Assembly: GCA_934561515.1 (NCBI GenBank)
Contig: CAKTGM010000002.1
Span: forward strand, 1-64,000
DNA: 64,000 nt
From: an uncultured Oscillospiraceae bacterium
GTDB taxonomy: Bacteria > Bacillota > Clostridia > Oscillospirales > Oscillospiraceae
Reading direction: 5' to 3'
Made by a program: the position numbers and the translations under genes. The notes under the pieces were generated by a model. It saw only the letters and a program-made list of their open reading frames with translations, was not told the DNA's origin and did no database searches. This document shows positions 27,044 through 34,335 of this stretch, in pieces. The stretch's first letter is position 1. The number at the start of each line of letters is the position of its first letter.

Positions 27044-29545
27044 TTATACGCTGCCGAAGGACACGGCGTTGCCCATCGGGACGGGGGAGAGGACCGAGCC
27101 GACAACGAAGGCCTTCAGATTGGCGATCTTCCCGCTGCGGTTGTCCACCGGCAGCGTGACCTTGATCGCCGCGCCGACCGGCACTTCGTCCAGCGTCAGC
27201 CACAAAAGCCCCTGATAGCGCCCCTCGGCGTCGTATTGCGCCAGCATGACGACCGCGCCGCCGGATTCCTGCGTGTGCTTGACCGCAACGGTCACCAGCA
27301 GTTCCTCGGCGCGCAGCTCCTGCAGCTTTTCACCCGCGCTGCTTGTGACCGCGATGGCTTCGAGCCGGTAGTCCCCCGTGCCGCCCGGCAGCAGCGAGAA
27401 TACCGCGCTCACCTCATGGTTGCCGGTGACGGAGAAGGTATTGCCCTCGATGAGCGTGCCGTCCACATAGATGCCGTCGAGCTGATAGCCCGCATACGGC
27501 GTGGCGGTCACGGTGATCGTCTCGCCCTCCACTGCCGTCGTCGCGCTCACGCTGACGCGCCCGCCGGTGCAGACCTTGGCGGTGATGCGGCAGTAGTAGT
27601 TGTCCAGCGTGGAGCCGTAGAAGATCTGCGCCCCGGTCAGCGGCTCGTTTCCGTTGCTGATGGAGAGATCCTTCCACTCGCCCTCGCTGCCCGCGTAATA
27701 GACCTTTTCAATGCCCGTGCAGCCGGAAAAGGCGTTGCCGGCAACGCCGATCAGGCTCTTGGGGAGCGCCACGCGCTTGATGCAGCGGGCGTTGATGAAG
27801 GCATACTGCGAGATGACCTGCGTCCCCTCCGGGATTTCCAGCGTCTCGACCTTCGTGCCGTTGAGATAGAGCGTTCCGATGGAATTCAGGGGATTGGACT
27901 TGTTGTTTTTGAAGGAAATGCGGCACCATGCGGCAATATCGGTGATGGAAACGCTGTCCTGATCACTGCTTGACCAGCGGTCGAATGCATCCGCGCCAAT
28001 GCTGGTCACGCTGCTGGGGATGGTGACGCTTGCCAGATTCCTACAGCTGTAAAATACCCTGTCGCCGATGCTGGTCACGCCCTCGGGGATGGCGATGCTC
28101 GTCAGGCTCATGCAGCTAAAAAACGCACTGTCGCCGATGGAGGTGACACTGCCGGGAATGCTGACACTCGTCAGGCACTCGCAGCTCTGGAACGTACTAT
28201 CGCCGATGCTGGAAACCCCCTCGGGGATGGCAACGCTCGTCAGGCGCTTGCATTCGTGAAACGCACCGCTGCCGATGCTCGAGACGCTCTCCGGGATGCT
28301 GACGCTCGCCAGCGCGCTGCACCCGGAGAAGGCGAAGCTGCCGATGCTCGTCACGCCGTCCGGGATATCAAGACGCGTCAGGCTGCCGCAGTTGGAAAAC
28401 GCGCTGCCGCCGATGGCGGTCAGGCTGCCGGGGAGTGTCACACGGATGAGATCCTGAAAGCCGTAAAAGGTGTAGTTCAGGGCCTTTACGCCCTCCGGGA
28501 CCGTGACGGCGACGATCTTATCCCCATTGCAATAGACATTTTTGGCATAATACATGGGCGTTGCCGGTGGGCCTGCAAATGAGATCCTGCACCACGCGTC
28601 CAGATCGGCGATGTCAACGCGCTTCAGGCCCGAACAGTCGTAAAACGCGCGGTCGCCAATGGAGGTGACGCTACCGGGGATGGTGACGCTCGTCAGGCCC
28701 GAACAGTCGTAAAACGCGCGGTCGCCAATGGAGGTGACGCCCACGGGGATGGTGACGCTCGTCAGGCCCGAGCAGTTCTCGAACGCACCGCCGCCGATGG
28801 TAGTTACGCTGTTGGGAATGCTGATACTTGTCAGGCCCGTGCAACGGTAAAACGCGTTGCCGCCGATGGAGGTGACGCCCTCGGGGATGGTGACGCTCGT
28901 CAGGCTCTTGCAGTCGGAAAACGTCCAGTCGCCGATGGAGGTCACGCTGCCGGGGATGTCAACGCTCGTCAGGCTTGAGCAGTTGGAAAACGCGCTGTCG
29001 CCGATGGAGGTGACGCCTTCGGGGATGGTGACGCTCGTCAGGCCCGAGCAGCCCCGGAACGTGGAGTAGCCGATGCTGGTCACGCTGCCGGGAATGTCAA
29101 CGCGCGTCAGGCCTGTGCAATCAGAAAATGCCCGGTTGCCGATGGTAGTTACGCTGTTGGGGATGGTGACGCTCGTCAGGCTTGAGCAGTTGGAAAACGC
29201 CCAGTTGCCGATGGAGGTGACGCCCTCGGGGATGGTGATGCTCGTCAGGCTCGAGCAGTCGGAAAACGCGCTGTCGCCGATGGAGGTGACGCCATGGCTG
29301 ATCTGAACAGATTTGATCGAAGCACTGTTGCTCCACCACGGTGAGCCGCCCGCCATCGCACCGCTGCCGCGTATGACCAGCGCGCCCTCACTGTCCAGCG
29401 TCCATGTGAGGTTGCCGCCGCCGTCATCCGCGCCGCAGGTGCCGGATGCGACGATGTCCGCGGCCAGCGCCGTGCCCGTGAGCACAAACGCCGCAAGGCA
29501 GCAGAGCATAAGGGTCATCAGACTGCGGATGCATTTTGGTTTCAT
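27044..29545 (-). CDS. secreted BspA-like leucine-rich-repeat protein
   Basis: The 833-residue product starts at ATG 29545, with AGGAGGAGAAG upstream and a signal peptide (about residues 1-28, ending GTALA-A). Some twenty BspA-type LRR units follow, with the pattern SxLTSVTIPxxVTSIGxxAFxxC. Two short breaks (AWCRISF...) divide the array into blocks, at about residues 318-350 and 530-560. Near residue 660-700 lies an InlB B-repeat-like module (GGRVSVSATTAVEGETITVTA...GYQLDGIYVDG). A C-terminal beta domain follows, with no SLH or LPXTG anchor, so the protein may be released or held by this last domain. Relatives act in adhesion to host cells or matrix. Confidence 0.9.
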   Translation of the reverse strand: MKPKCIRSLMTLMLCCLAAFVLTGTALAADIVASGTCGADDGGGNLTWTLDSEGALVIRGSGAMAGGSPWWSNSASIKSVQISHGVTSIGDSAFSDCSSLTSITIPEGVTSIGNWAFSNCSSLTSVTIPNSVTTIGNRAFSDCTGLTRVDIPGSVTSIGYSTFRGCSGLTSVTIPEGVTSIGDSAFSNCSSLTSVDIPGSVTSIGDWTFSDCKSLTSVTIPEGVTSIGGNAFYRCTGLTSISIPNSVTTIGGGAFENCSGLTSVTIPVGVTSIGDRAFYDCSGLTSVTIPGSVTSIGDRAFYDCSGLKRVDIADLDAWCRISFAGPPATPMYYAKNVYCNGDKIVAVTVPEGVKALNYTFYGFQDLIRVTLPGSLTAIGGSAFSNCGSLTRLDIPDGVTSIGSFAFSGCSALASVSIPESVSSIGSGAFHECKRLTSVAIPEGVSSIGDSTFQSCECLTSVSIPGSVTSIGDSAFFSCMSLTSIAIPEGVTSIGDRVFYSCRNLASVTIPSSVTSIGADAFDRWSSSDQDSVSITDIAAWCRISFKNNKSNPLNSIGTLYLNGTKVETLEIPEGTQVISQYAFINARCIKRVALPKSLIGVAGNAFSGCTGIEKVYYAGSEGEWKDLSISNGNEPLTGAQIFYGSTLDNYYCRITAKVCTGGRVSVSATTAVEGETITVTATPYAGYQLDGIYVDGTLIEGNTFSVTGNHEVSAVFSLLPGGTGDYRLEAIAVTSSAGEKLQELRAEELLVTVAVKHTQESGGAVVMLAQYDAEGRYQGLLWLTLDEVPVGAAIKVTLPVDNRSGKIANLKAFVVGSVLSPVPMGNAVSFGSV
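28040..29290 (-). repeat. tandem 69-bp repeats encoding LRR units
   Basis: The gene body repeats a 69-bp (23-codon) unit. Words such as GCCGATGGAGGTGACGC and GGGATGGTGACGCTCGTCAGGC recur (+ strand) with high identity; the copies at 28635-28720 and 28700-28785 are nearly the same. High identity between units favours copy-number change by slippage or recombination. Confidence 0.85.
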
Positions 29546-29655
29546 TTCTTCTCCTCCTGTGCGCCCACGCCTGAATCTGGGCGGGAGCGATGATATATCG
29601 CCAGTATTATATGCCTCCGCGCGGGCATTTGCAAGGCGGAAGCGGAGCAAAGAAA

Positions 29656-29686
29656 AAAGCGCTGTGATCAAGATCACAGCGCTTTC
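29656..29686 (-). terminator. native terminator of the split tRNA-Arg gene
   Basis: A perfect 14-bp stem (29656-29669 with 29672-29685) is followed on the minus strand by TTTTTTCTTTG. It begins one base past the 3' end of the tRNA half at 29687, exactly where a tRNA terminator belongs. Confidence 0.85.
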
Positions 29687-29731
29687 TGGCACGCCAGAAG
29701 GGATTCGAACCCCCGGCCTTCCCCTTAGGAG
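29687..29731 (-). pseudogene. 3' half of host tRNA-Arg(CCU), severed by island insertion
   Basis: On the minus strand the sequence begins in the anticodon loop (CTCCTAA, 29725-29731) and continues through the anticodon-stem 3' side GGGGA, the variable loop, a T arm with TTCGAAT, the acceptor 3' strand CTGGCGT and encoded GCCA. No 5' half lies upstream. Its partners, GCGCCAG for the acceptor and TCCCC for the anticodon stem, are at 38301-38339, 8.6 kb away. Together they rebuild one regular tRNA-Arg with anticodon CCU. Confidence 0.88.
29718..29731. repeat. attachment-site core, left junction
   Basis: CTTCCCCTTAGGAG here matches CTTCCGCTTAGGAG at 38294-38307 in 13 of 14 bases, in direct orientation. 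The block covers the tRNA anticodon loop, a common site for tyrosine recombinases. Confidence 0.75.
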
Positions 29732-30031
29732 TACATGATACAGCTTTTTAGCTGTTGCGTTGCATCACCGTGAGTCCCTCGCAGTCCCTGATATTACGCG
29801 ATTTTTGGGGAACCGCTTGTTGATCGCTGCCGACTGCTGTTAGGGGATACTCTTTCGAATTTCACGGTTTGTTGGCATGATTGTTGGCAATCAATGCTGG
29901 CTTGCTTGGGTAAAAAAGCAGCACAGGGTATTGTGCCTATAAGAGATTGTGATTGCGGAGACTTAAAGTGACGAGAACGCCTTGGAGAAAATTGAATTGC
30001 TCCAAGGCATTCTCAAATAGCAGCGGCGATA
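29732..30031. other. non-coding left end of the island
   Basis: No gene is seen. TGTTGGCA occurs twice 12 bp apart (29870-29877, 29882-29889) and again at the other end of the island (38006-38013), which suits integrase arm-binding sites. A hairpin closing the J-domain operon lies at 29973-30014. Confidence 0.45.
29973..30014 (-). terminator. hairpin at the end of the J-domain operon
   Basis: Fifteen-base arms (29973-29987 and 30000-30014), joined by one G-U, lie 18 bp past the J-domain gene stop. No T run follows on the minus strand, so efficiency is uncertain. The inner stem GCCTTGGA/TCCAAGGC also appears in the tRNA terminator at the opposite island end. Confidence 0.55.
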
Positions 30032-31933
30032 TTAACTCAAATTTGTTAAGACACCTTGTATTTGATCGTATTCAGCCGATATTTCCTTGAAGATTACAGT
30101 AGACTGTGTTTCGCCAGAAACATCAGGGTGATACATCTTAGCAAGCTCACGGAATTCTTTTTTCAATACCTCAATATCAGCATGTGCTTTTTCGGAGAAC
30201 CAACTATCTTCAGCGTCGTCAGGTAAAGAATGTGATTCAATTTCGCCCTCTGGGGCCATATAGAAAAAGCCATTATCCGCGGTATAAAGTGTCCACTTGC
30301 CGTCGCTTAAGAGTATTTTTTTCAGATAATTGGAATCGGAGTATAGATGGAGCAAGTATTGTACGGTTTGATTTTTTGAATGCTTCCAGATTTCAATGCG
30401 CTGTTGTGCAGATTGGATGATACTATCAATATACTCGTAGAGTTCGAGTTTTGCAAGCTGAATTCGATCATCTGTTTCCGATTTATCTGCTTCAGATCTT
30501 ATATTTTCAGATACATTATTATACTGATCCTCAAAATCCATACTATAACCATTGCTGGCGGCCATATCAGCAGCTTTGAGAACGCATCGTAAGAAAACCT
30601 CAATAACAGTTGTTGCAACACCTTCGGTACGTAAAGACGTAACGATCTTCTTTAATTGTTTTGCCCCTTCGTCTGTGCGCAGAATCATTCTTTCTAAATC
30701 GGAGTAGGGCAGCCCCTTAAATACAGCTAATGTAAATAGATCATAGATTCCAATATCATTAAAAGCGGCTCGTTGAGTTTCCGGTAGCTCTGGATATTTT
30801 TTGCTCAATATTACAGCAAGCTGAGACTTCTTATTTCCCAGAATAAGCGCGTAATGAAATGGAGTTAGCCCCATACTGTCTTGCCAGAATGCCATTTTTC
30901 CATTTAAAGGGTTCTGCTCTGACTGAATGGCCTGTATGACATCCCGCATTTGCTTGTTTGCATCGTAGAATTTGGAAAAATATAAGTCGTTTACTGCATC
31001 ATCCATCTTGCGTTTTTCTAGTATTGTGACAATATAATCTAAATCCTCCCATTTTTTGAGCCTTGCACACAACCGCTCTAAAATCGTTAGTTCTTTAGAA
31101 GATAGTGAGTCGCTGCTTATGTAGTTCTTGTATATTTCAGCGAGGAGCGTTTGGCTTAAAATGGGGGATTCTTCCAGAAGTGAATTGGAAAGGCTTTCTG
31201 TTACAGCATCCCAAGTTTTCTTAAGACTTTCATAGAATGCAGATGAGAATATATCTGGAAGAGTATCGACCCATTGTTCATATTGCTTCATAGGAAAGGC
31301 CTTGGCATAGTTTATAGCCAAGACCTTTGCGGCGTCTTCGGACAATAAGGGCTCTTTGAAGAGATTCTCAAGAATAGATTGCTGATCTTCGTCAAGCAAA
31401 TTTACTGCTAAAGTTTTTTCTAACTCACTATTTAGGGATTGAAACGCTTCTTGACGTTCAATTTGTAGTTCTGGATGTGACTTGATAATTTCTGATTGCA
31501 TTTCCAATAGAAACGAGGATAGTTCGTTGCCAGAGATTTTATCAAGCAGCGTTGGGTGTAATAAAAGGTACCGTTGGTTACCTGGCCGATACAGGATAGT
31601 AGAGGCAGTATTATTAGGGTGAGCTACAAAGTATTTGTGAAGCTCACCCCATGAAATTCGGTTTGAAGCATTTTCGGGACAAAAGTCAGGATTGACATAG
31701 AGAGCTTTGTCAGTTATAAGAACACCGTCAGTTATGAGCAGTATCTTTTTTGTCAAGTGCGCAGCAATTAATTCGCCTTGCGGAATCTGATAAGTCTTCA
31801 GAATATTCTCAATGCTTTTAGTACTTGCCTTACCTAATAGCCCAATACAAACGGATGGGGCACCGCCAAATTTTAGGGACTTATATTGTTTTAGGGACAT
31901 TGTGTTTAAAAGCGTGTGGCATGAAAACTCCAT
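30032..31933 (-). CDS. large protein with a C-terminal J domain (DnaJ-like), unknown function
   Basis: This 633-residue protein is mostly novel to me. The last ~45 residues form a J domain (VLKKEFRELAKMYHPDVSGE, with the HPD motif at 602-604), so it should stimulate an Hsp70/DnaK. The N-terminal 130 residues (ITDGVLITDKALYVNP...RISWGELHKYF) have the beta-strand pattern of a PH-like/bacterial PH fold, seen in proteins that touch membranes. The middle is helical. A single ankyrin-like segment, GLTPFHYALILGNKKSQLAVIL, lies near 355-380. There is no signal peptide or membrane helix. It is the last gene of a four-gene operon. ATG 31933 follows GAGGT. It may be a defence or stress effector; that is inference. 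Confidence 0.75.
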   Translation of the reverse strand: MEFSCHTLLNTMSLKQYKSLKFGGAPSVCIGLLGKASTKSIENILKTYQIPQGELIAAHLTKKILLITDGVLITDKALYVNPDFCPENASNRISWGELHKYFVAHPNNTASTILYRPGNQRYLLLHPTLLDKISGNELSSFLLEMQSEIIKSHPELQIERQEAFQSLNSELEKTLAVNLLDEDQQSILENLFKEPLLSEDAAKVLAINYAKAFPMKQYEQWVDTLPDIFSSAFYESLKKTWDAVTESLSNSLLEESPILSQTLLAEIYKNYISSDSLSSKELTILERLCARLKKWEDLDYIVTILEKRKMDDAVNDLYFSKFYDANKQMRDVIQAIQSEQNPLNGKMAFWQDSMGLTPFHYALILGNKKSQLAVILSKKYPELPETQRAAFNDIGIYDLFTLAVFKGLPYSDLERMILRTDEGAKQLKKIVTSLRTEGVATTVIEVFLRCVLKAADMAASNGYSMDFEDQYNNVSENIRSEADKSETDDRIQLAKLELYEYIDSIIQSAQQRIEIWKHSKNQTVQYLLHLYSDSNYLKKILLSDGKWTLYTADNGFFYMAPEGEIESHSLPDDAEDSWFSEKAHADIEVLKKEFRELAKMYHPDVSGETQSTVIFKEISAEYDQIQGVLTNLS

Positions 31934-31976
31934 AATGATACCTCACAAGACTAATGTAAACGTAGGATAAAAGTTA

Positions 31977-32141
31977 TTATTTGTTTTTCTTTATCCATGC
32001 ACTTCTTTCGCTTGTTGTTTTAAATACTTTGTAACCTGTTTTCCGAGCTTGGGCCGCATTGCTTTGGCTAATTGTTTGAGTTGAGAAGGTGCTACCAACT
32101 TTCCTTGCCGTGTAAACGTTTTTACTCGCTTTGTTTTCCAT
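31977..32141 (-). CDS. small basic protein, 54 residues
   Basis: An uninterrupted frame with ATG at 32141 and TAA at 31977-31979, starting MENKASKNVYTARKVGST and ending SAWIKKNK. It is rich in Lys, Ser and Thr, with no Cys and no membrane segment. AAGG lies upstream. It sits in a gap of the same-strand operon between two supported genes, 25 bp after the previous stop, which supports reality. I do not recognise the family; a small adaptor or nucleic-acid binder is possible. Confidence 0.6.
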   Translation of the reverse strand: MENKASKNVYTARKVGSTFSTQTISQSNAAQARKTGYKVFKTTSERSAWIKKNK

Positions 32142-32166
32142 TATAATCTGACCTTTCTTAAATAGT

Positions 32167-32352
32167 TTAACCGATAGAGTGCATTGGAATCTTGCGATTA
32201 ATGCGCCAAGAATGTGGTTTCATAGAGCCGTCTGCATTTCGGGGCTTTCTGGGACAATTACCTGGCATGGGACGACCCAGTGTAGGCCCTCTGAGTTGCT
32301 TTGTTCCACAATAAGAACATATATATTCTGTTGTGTATTTTGTAGTTGTCAT
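32167..32352 (-). CDS. small Cys/His protein, possible zinc ribbon
   Basis: The 61-residue product begins TTTKYTTEYICSYCGTKQLRG. It has the pair C-x2-C near residues 12-15, a third Cys in MPGNCPRK and a His in KPHSW that could complete a zinc site (CCCH). The motif order resembles small rubredoxin-like or ribbon proteins found in accessory regions. ATG 32352 follows AGAGGTAG. It lies between the DUF697-like gene and the 54-residue gene and is probably co-transcribed. Function is unknown. Confidence 0.65.
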   Translation of the reverse strand: MTTTKYTTEYICSYCGTKQLRGPTLGRPMPGNCPRKPRNADGSMKPHSWRINRKIPMHSIG

Positions 32353-32408
32353 TATGATCTACCTCTATTCACAGATTCAGAGTGCTATGTAAAAGCTTGT
32401 CTTTACTT

Positions 32409-33050
32409 CTATATATCTTCATCCGAAATATCAACATCCTTGCCGACTTCGTTGAGAGAGCCGTCTTTTCGCATGGAGGTGAACAGATTTTTTGCTTCCT
32501 TAAATACCGCTTTTTTGTCAATATTTGAAAAAGCCTCTTTGATAGAGGCGGCGACTTCAGCATCAGTCATTGTTTCTACATCTTGCCGGTTTGCTTTGAA
32601 GAGCTTTGTCAGTACCATTAGGAATATCAGACCGGCAAAGTATGTAGCAGCAAAGTTTACGACGCCGCCAGTGATTACGCCGACACCGGGAATAAAAGAA
32701 GTTGCGACCTGTGTAGCATAGACTGCCGCAAGTTGAGTGGCAATATTAGTTAAGACCGCAGATGCGAACGCTTTTAACCTGTTTTTTCCAAAAGGAACGC
32801 CAATGATTTGACAAATTTTGACATACATTCGCCAAATTGCAGCGGTAGCAACACCAACAGAAATTACAGCACCTGCGCCTGGAAGTATACCAGCGCCCAT
32901 TGCCGAGATACCAACAGCGGCTGAATGCTGAACAACACAGTCGGCTAAATCTTTGGAACGAAAAGGCTTTACATATTCACCACTTTCATAATAATTTGAT
33001 ACAGCTTTTAGCAGTTCATCGGAGACTATCATTAGCATTTGCTGAGTCAT
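32409..33050 (-). CDS. DUF697/YcjF-like membrane protein
   Basis: The 213-residue product has a short N-terminal helix, then a Gly/Ala-rich hydrophobic region (about 45-155) with three to four membrane-seeking helices containing AMGAGILPGAGAVISVGVATA and SFIPGVGVITGGVVNFAATY. A charged C-terminal tail rich in Asp/Glu/Lys follows. This repeated GAG(I/V)xPGxG pattern matches the DUF697/YcjF domain, which is normally fused to an Era-like GTPase. Here it stands alone, with no P-loop. It is first gene of the operon; AAAGGGG precedes ATG 33050. The promoter faces an XRE gene across a palindrome. Confidence 0.7.
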   Translation of the reverse strand: MTQQMLMIVSDELLKAVSNYYESGEYVKPFRSKDLADCVVQHSAAVGISAMGAGILPGAGAVISVGVATAAIWRMYVKICQIIGVPFGKNRLKAFASAVLTNIATQLAAVYATQVATSFIPGVGVITGGVVNFAATYFAGLIFLMVLTKLFKANRQDVETMTDAEVAASIKEAFSNIDKKAVFKEAKNLFTSMRKDGSLNEVGKDVDISDEDI

Positions 33051-33077
33051 AGGAATTCCCCTTTCTTACTGAGATTA

Positions 33078-33106
33078 TATAAGATATCTAAAAATGATAT
33101 CTTATA
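33078..33106. promoter_or_regulatory. operator between the J-domain operon and its XRE regulator
   Basis: TATAAGATATC (33078-33088) and GATATCTTATA (33096-33106) are perfect 11-bp arms separated by 7 bp. They lie 28 bp before the DUF697-like gene and 60 bp before the XRE gene, which reads the other way. A dimeric XRE repressor binding here would control both. Confidence 0.75.
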
Positions 33107-33165
33107 ACATATTTTACCATGCTTTTTCACACATTACAATAACGAAAAAGAGGTGGTGAAACGTA

Positions 33166-33489
33166 ATGGAAAAGCAACAGCTTATTGAGATCGGCCAGCG
33201 CCTGCGGCAGCGGCGGCAGGAACTGGGACTGACCCGCGAAAAAATGTCTGAACTTGCCGATATCGGTACGGGCTATTACGGACAGTTGGAAGTTGGGACA
33301 TCACAGATGTCCATCGATACCCTCATTAAGCTGTCACAGTCCATGCACCTGCCGATGGAATATATTATTTACGGTTCCGGTTATGATCCGGGAGACGCTT
33401 CCGGTGTGCAGGAATTGCTGTCACGCTGCACAGAGAGAGAATTGAAGCTCGCAGAGGATGTGCTGAAACTTTTTTTAATGAAGCAGTAA
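33166..33489 (+). CDS. XRE family transcriptional regulator
   Basis: The 107-residue product has an N-terminal HTH_3 domain (IGQRLRQRRQELGLTREKMSELADIGTGYYGQLEVG, about residues 7-65) and a short helical C-terminal tail. GAGGTGGTG precedes ATG 33166. It diverges from the four-gene J-domain operon and shares with it the palindrome at 33078-33106. It is therefore the likely local repressor. Confidence 0.88.
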   Translation: MEKQQLIEIGQRLRQRRQELGLTREKMSELADIGTGYYGQLEVGTSQMSIDTLIKLSQSMHLPMEYIIYGSGYDPGDASGVQELLSRCTERELKLAEDVLKLFLMKQ

Positions 33490-33563
33490 AGAGAAGAAAA
33501 GTTGTTCGTATTATATCGGGGGGTTGCGTGAAGAATGTCAAAGACGGTCGATTTTTCGAAAAG

Positions 33564-33595
33564 AACTGCGACGAGAGAGTTCGTCGCAGTTTTGC
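33564..33595. terminator. convergent terminator
   Basis: AACTGCGACGA (33564-33574) and TCGTCGCAGTT (33581-33591) form an 11-bp stem followed by TTGC, with AAAAG on the other side. It separates the XRE gene (+) and the small membrane-protein gene (-). Confidence 0.7.
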
Positions 33596-33750
33596 TATAT
33601 TCCGGTAGACGCAAAGAGAAGGGCCCATACGACGACGTAAGCGGCGAGCTTTTTCTTCCCGCTGAAGAACATTACGTCTGCACTGATCAGCTTTGCGTAT
33701 AGCCGATAGAGAATGTTGACAAGGATAATAGAGAGTACTGCCGAGATCAT
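33595..33750 (-). CDS. small single-pass membrane protein, 51 residues
   Basis: Starting at ATG 33750 (AAAGGAG upstream), the product is MISAVLSIILVNILYRLYAK..., with one hydrophobic helix at each end (about 3-17 and 33-49) around a basic centre (SGKKK). Size and charge resemble small toxins or membrane peptides, but no family is recognised. It is divergent from the second XRE gene across the 39-bp palindrome, suggesting joint control. A longer start at 33795 lacks a ribosome site. Confidence 0.55.
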   Translation of the reverse strand: MISAVLSIILVNILYRLYAKLISADVMFFSGKKKLAAYVVVWALLFASTGI

Positions 33751-33801
33751 GTTAAGTGCTCCTTTCTTGATTTGGTTCTGCCTACATAGTAACAAAATTG
33801 A

Positions 33802-33840
33802 AGCACAAAAAGGTTAGCTGTCAGCTAACCTTTTTGTGCT
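33802..33840. promoter_or_regulatory. 39-bp near-perfect palindrome upstream of the second XRE gene
   Basis: Positions 33802-33820 and 33822-33840 are perfect 19-bp complements around a single T, with core GGTTAGCTG/CAGCTAACC. TATAAT begins at 33840, so the palindrome fills the -35 to -10 region of the XRE promoter. It could be an operator or, if transcribed, a bidirectional terminator; position favours an operator. Confidence 0.7.
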
Positions 33841-33875
33841 ATAATAAGAGTAATATATTGGCAGAGGTGAGATCA

Positions 33876-34295
33876 ATGAAAACAACAGATGAGCTGGCGC
33901 ATGAGATTTCCCGGTCTGATAATATTCTGGACTACTTTACAGAGAATCGCGGTGAGATGCAGATCGATAGTCTGCCGGAGTATTTGGAGCGGTGGCTGAA
34001 AAGAAAAGACTGCACCAAGGCAGACGTTGTGCGTCGTTCAAACCTAAATAAGGCCTACGTATATCAGATATTTTTGGGGAAAAAGTATCCCTCGCGAGAC
34101 AAGGTGATCGCATTGGCCTTCGGCCTTGAGCTGGATGAAAAAGAAGTACAAGTGCTGCTGAAACAGGCAGGATACCGGGAGTTATATCCGAGAGATCCGC
34201 GCGACGCACTGCTGCTTTATGCCATTGGTCATCACAAGGGAATCATTGATGCAAATGAACTGCTGTACGATCATAATATTGAAGTGCTGGAATAG
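33876..34295 (+). CDS. XRE-like HTH protein paired with a Ser/Thr kinase
   Basis: A 139-residue protein with start ATG 33876 (AGAGGTGAG upstream). A central helix-turn-helix (ADVVRRSNLNKAYVYQIFLGKKYPSRDKVIALAFGL, about residues 50-85) is followed by a helical tail (RDPRDALLLYAIGHHKGIIDANELLYDH). This architecture is commonly found beside eukaryotic-like protein kinases in Firmicutes, and a kinase gene faces it here across a shared terminator. It may be both regulator and kinase substrate (inference). Confidence 0.8.
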   Translation: MKTTDELAHEISRSDNILDYFTENRGEMQIDSLPEYLERWLKRKDCTKADVVRRSNLNKAYVYQIFLGKKYPSRDKVIALAFGLELDEKEVQVLLKQAGYRELYPRDPRDALLLYAIGHHKGIIDANELLYDHNIEVLE

Positions 34296-34331
34296 GAAAG
34301 GCCGCTGGACGATGATCCAGCGGCCTTTTCG
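34296..34331. terminator. bidirectional terminator
   Basis: AAAGGCCGCTGGA (34298-34310) pairs with TCCAGCGGCCTTT (34317-34329) around CGATGA, followed by T on + and AAA on the other side. It separates the convergent XRE and kinase genes. Confidence 0.85.
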
Positions 34332-34335
34332 GTCA

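Noticed and set aside
28040..29290. Regular short repeats as a CRISPR array
   Set aside because: The repeats are in frame, 69 bp long and encode leucine-rich units; there are no constant repeat/unique spacer pattern and no cas genes.
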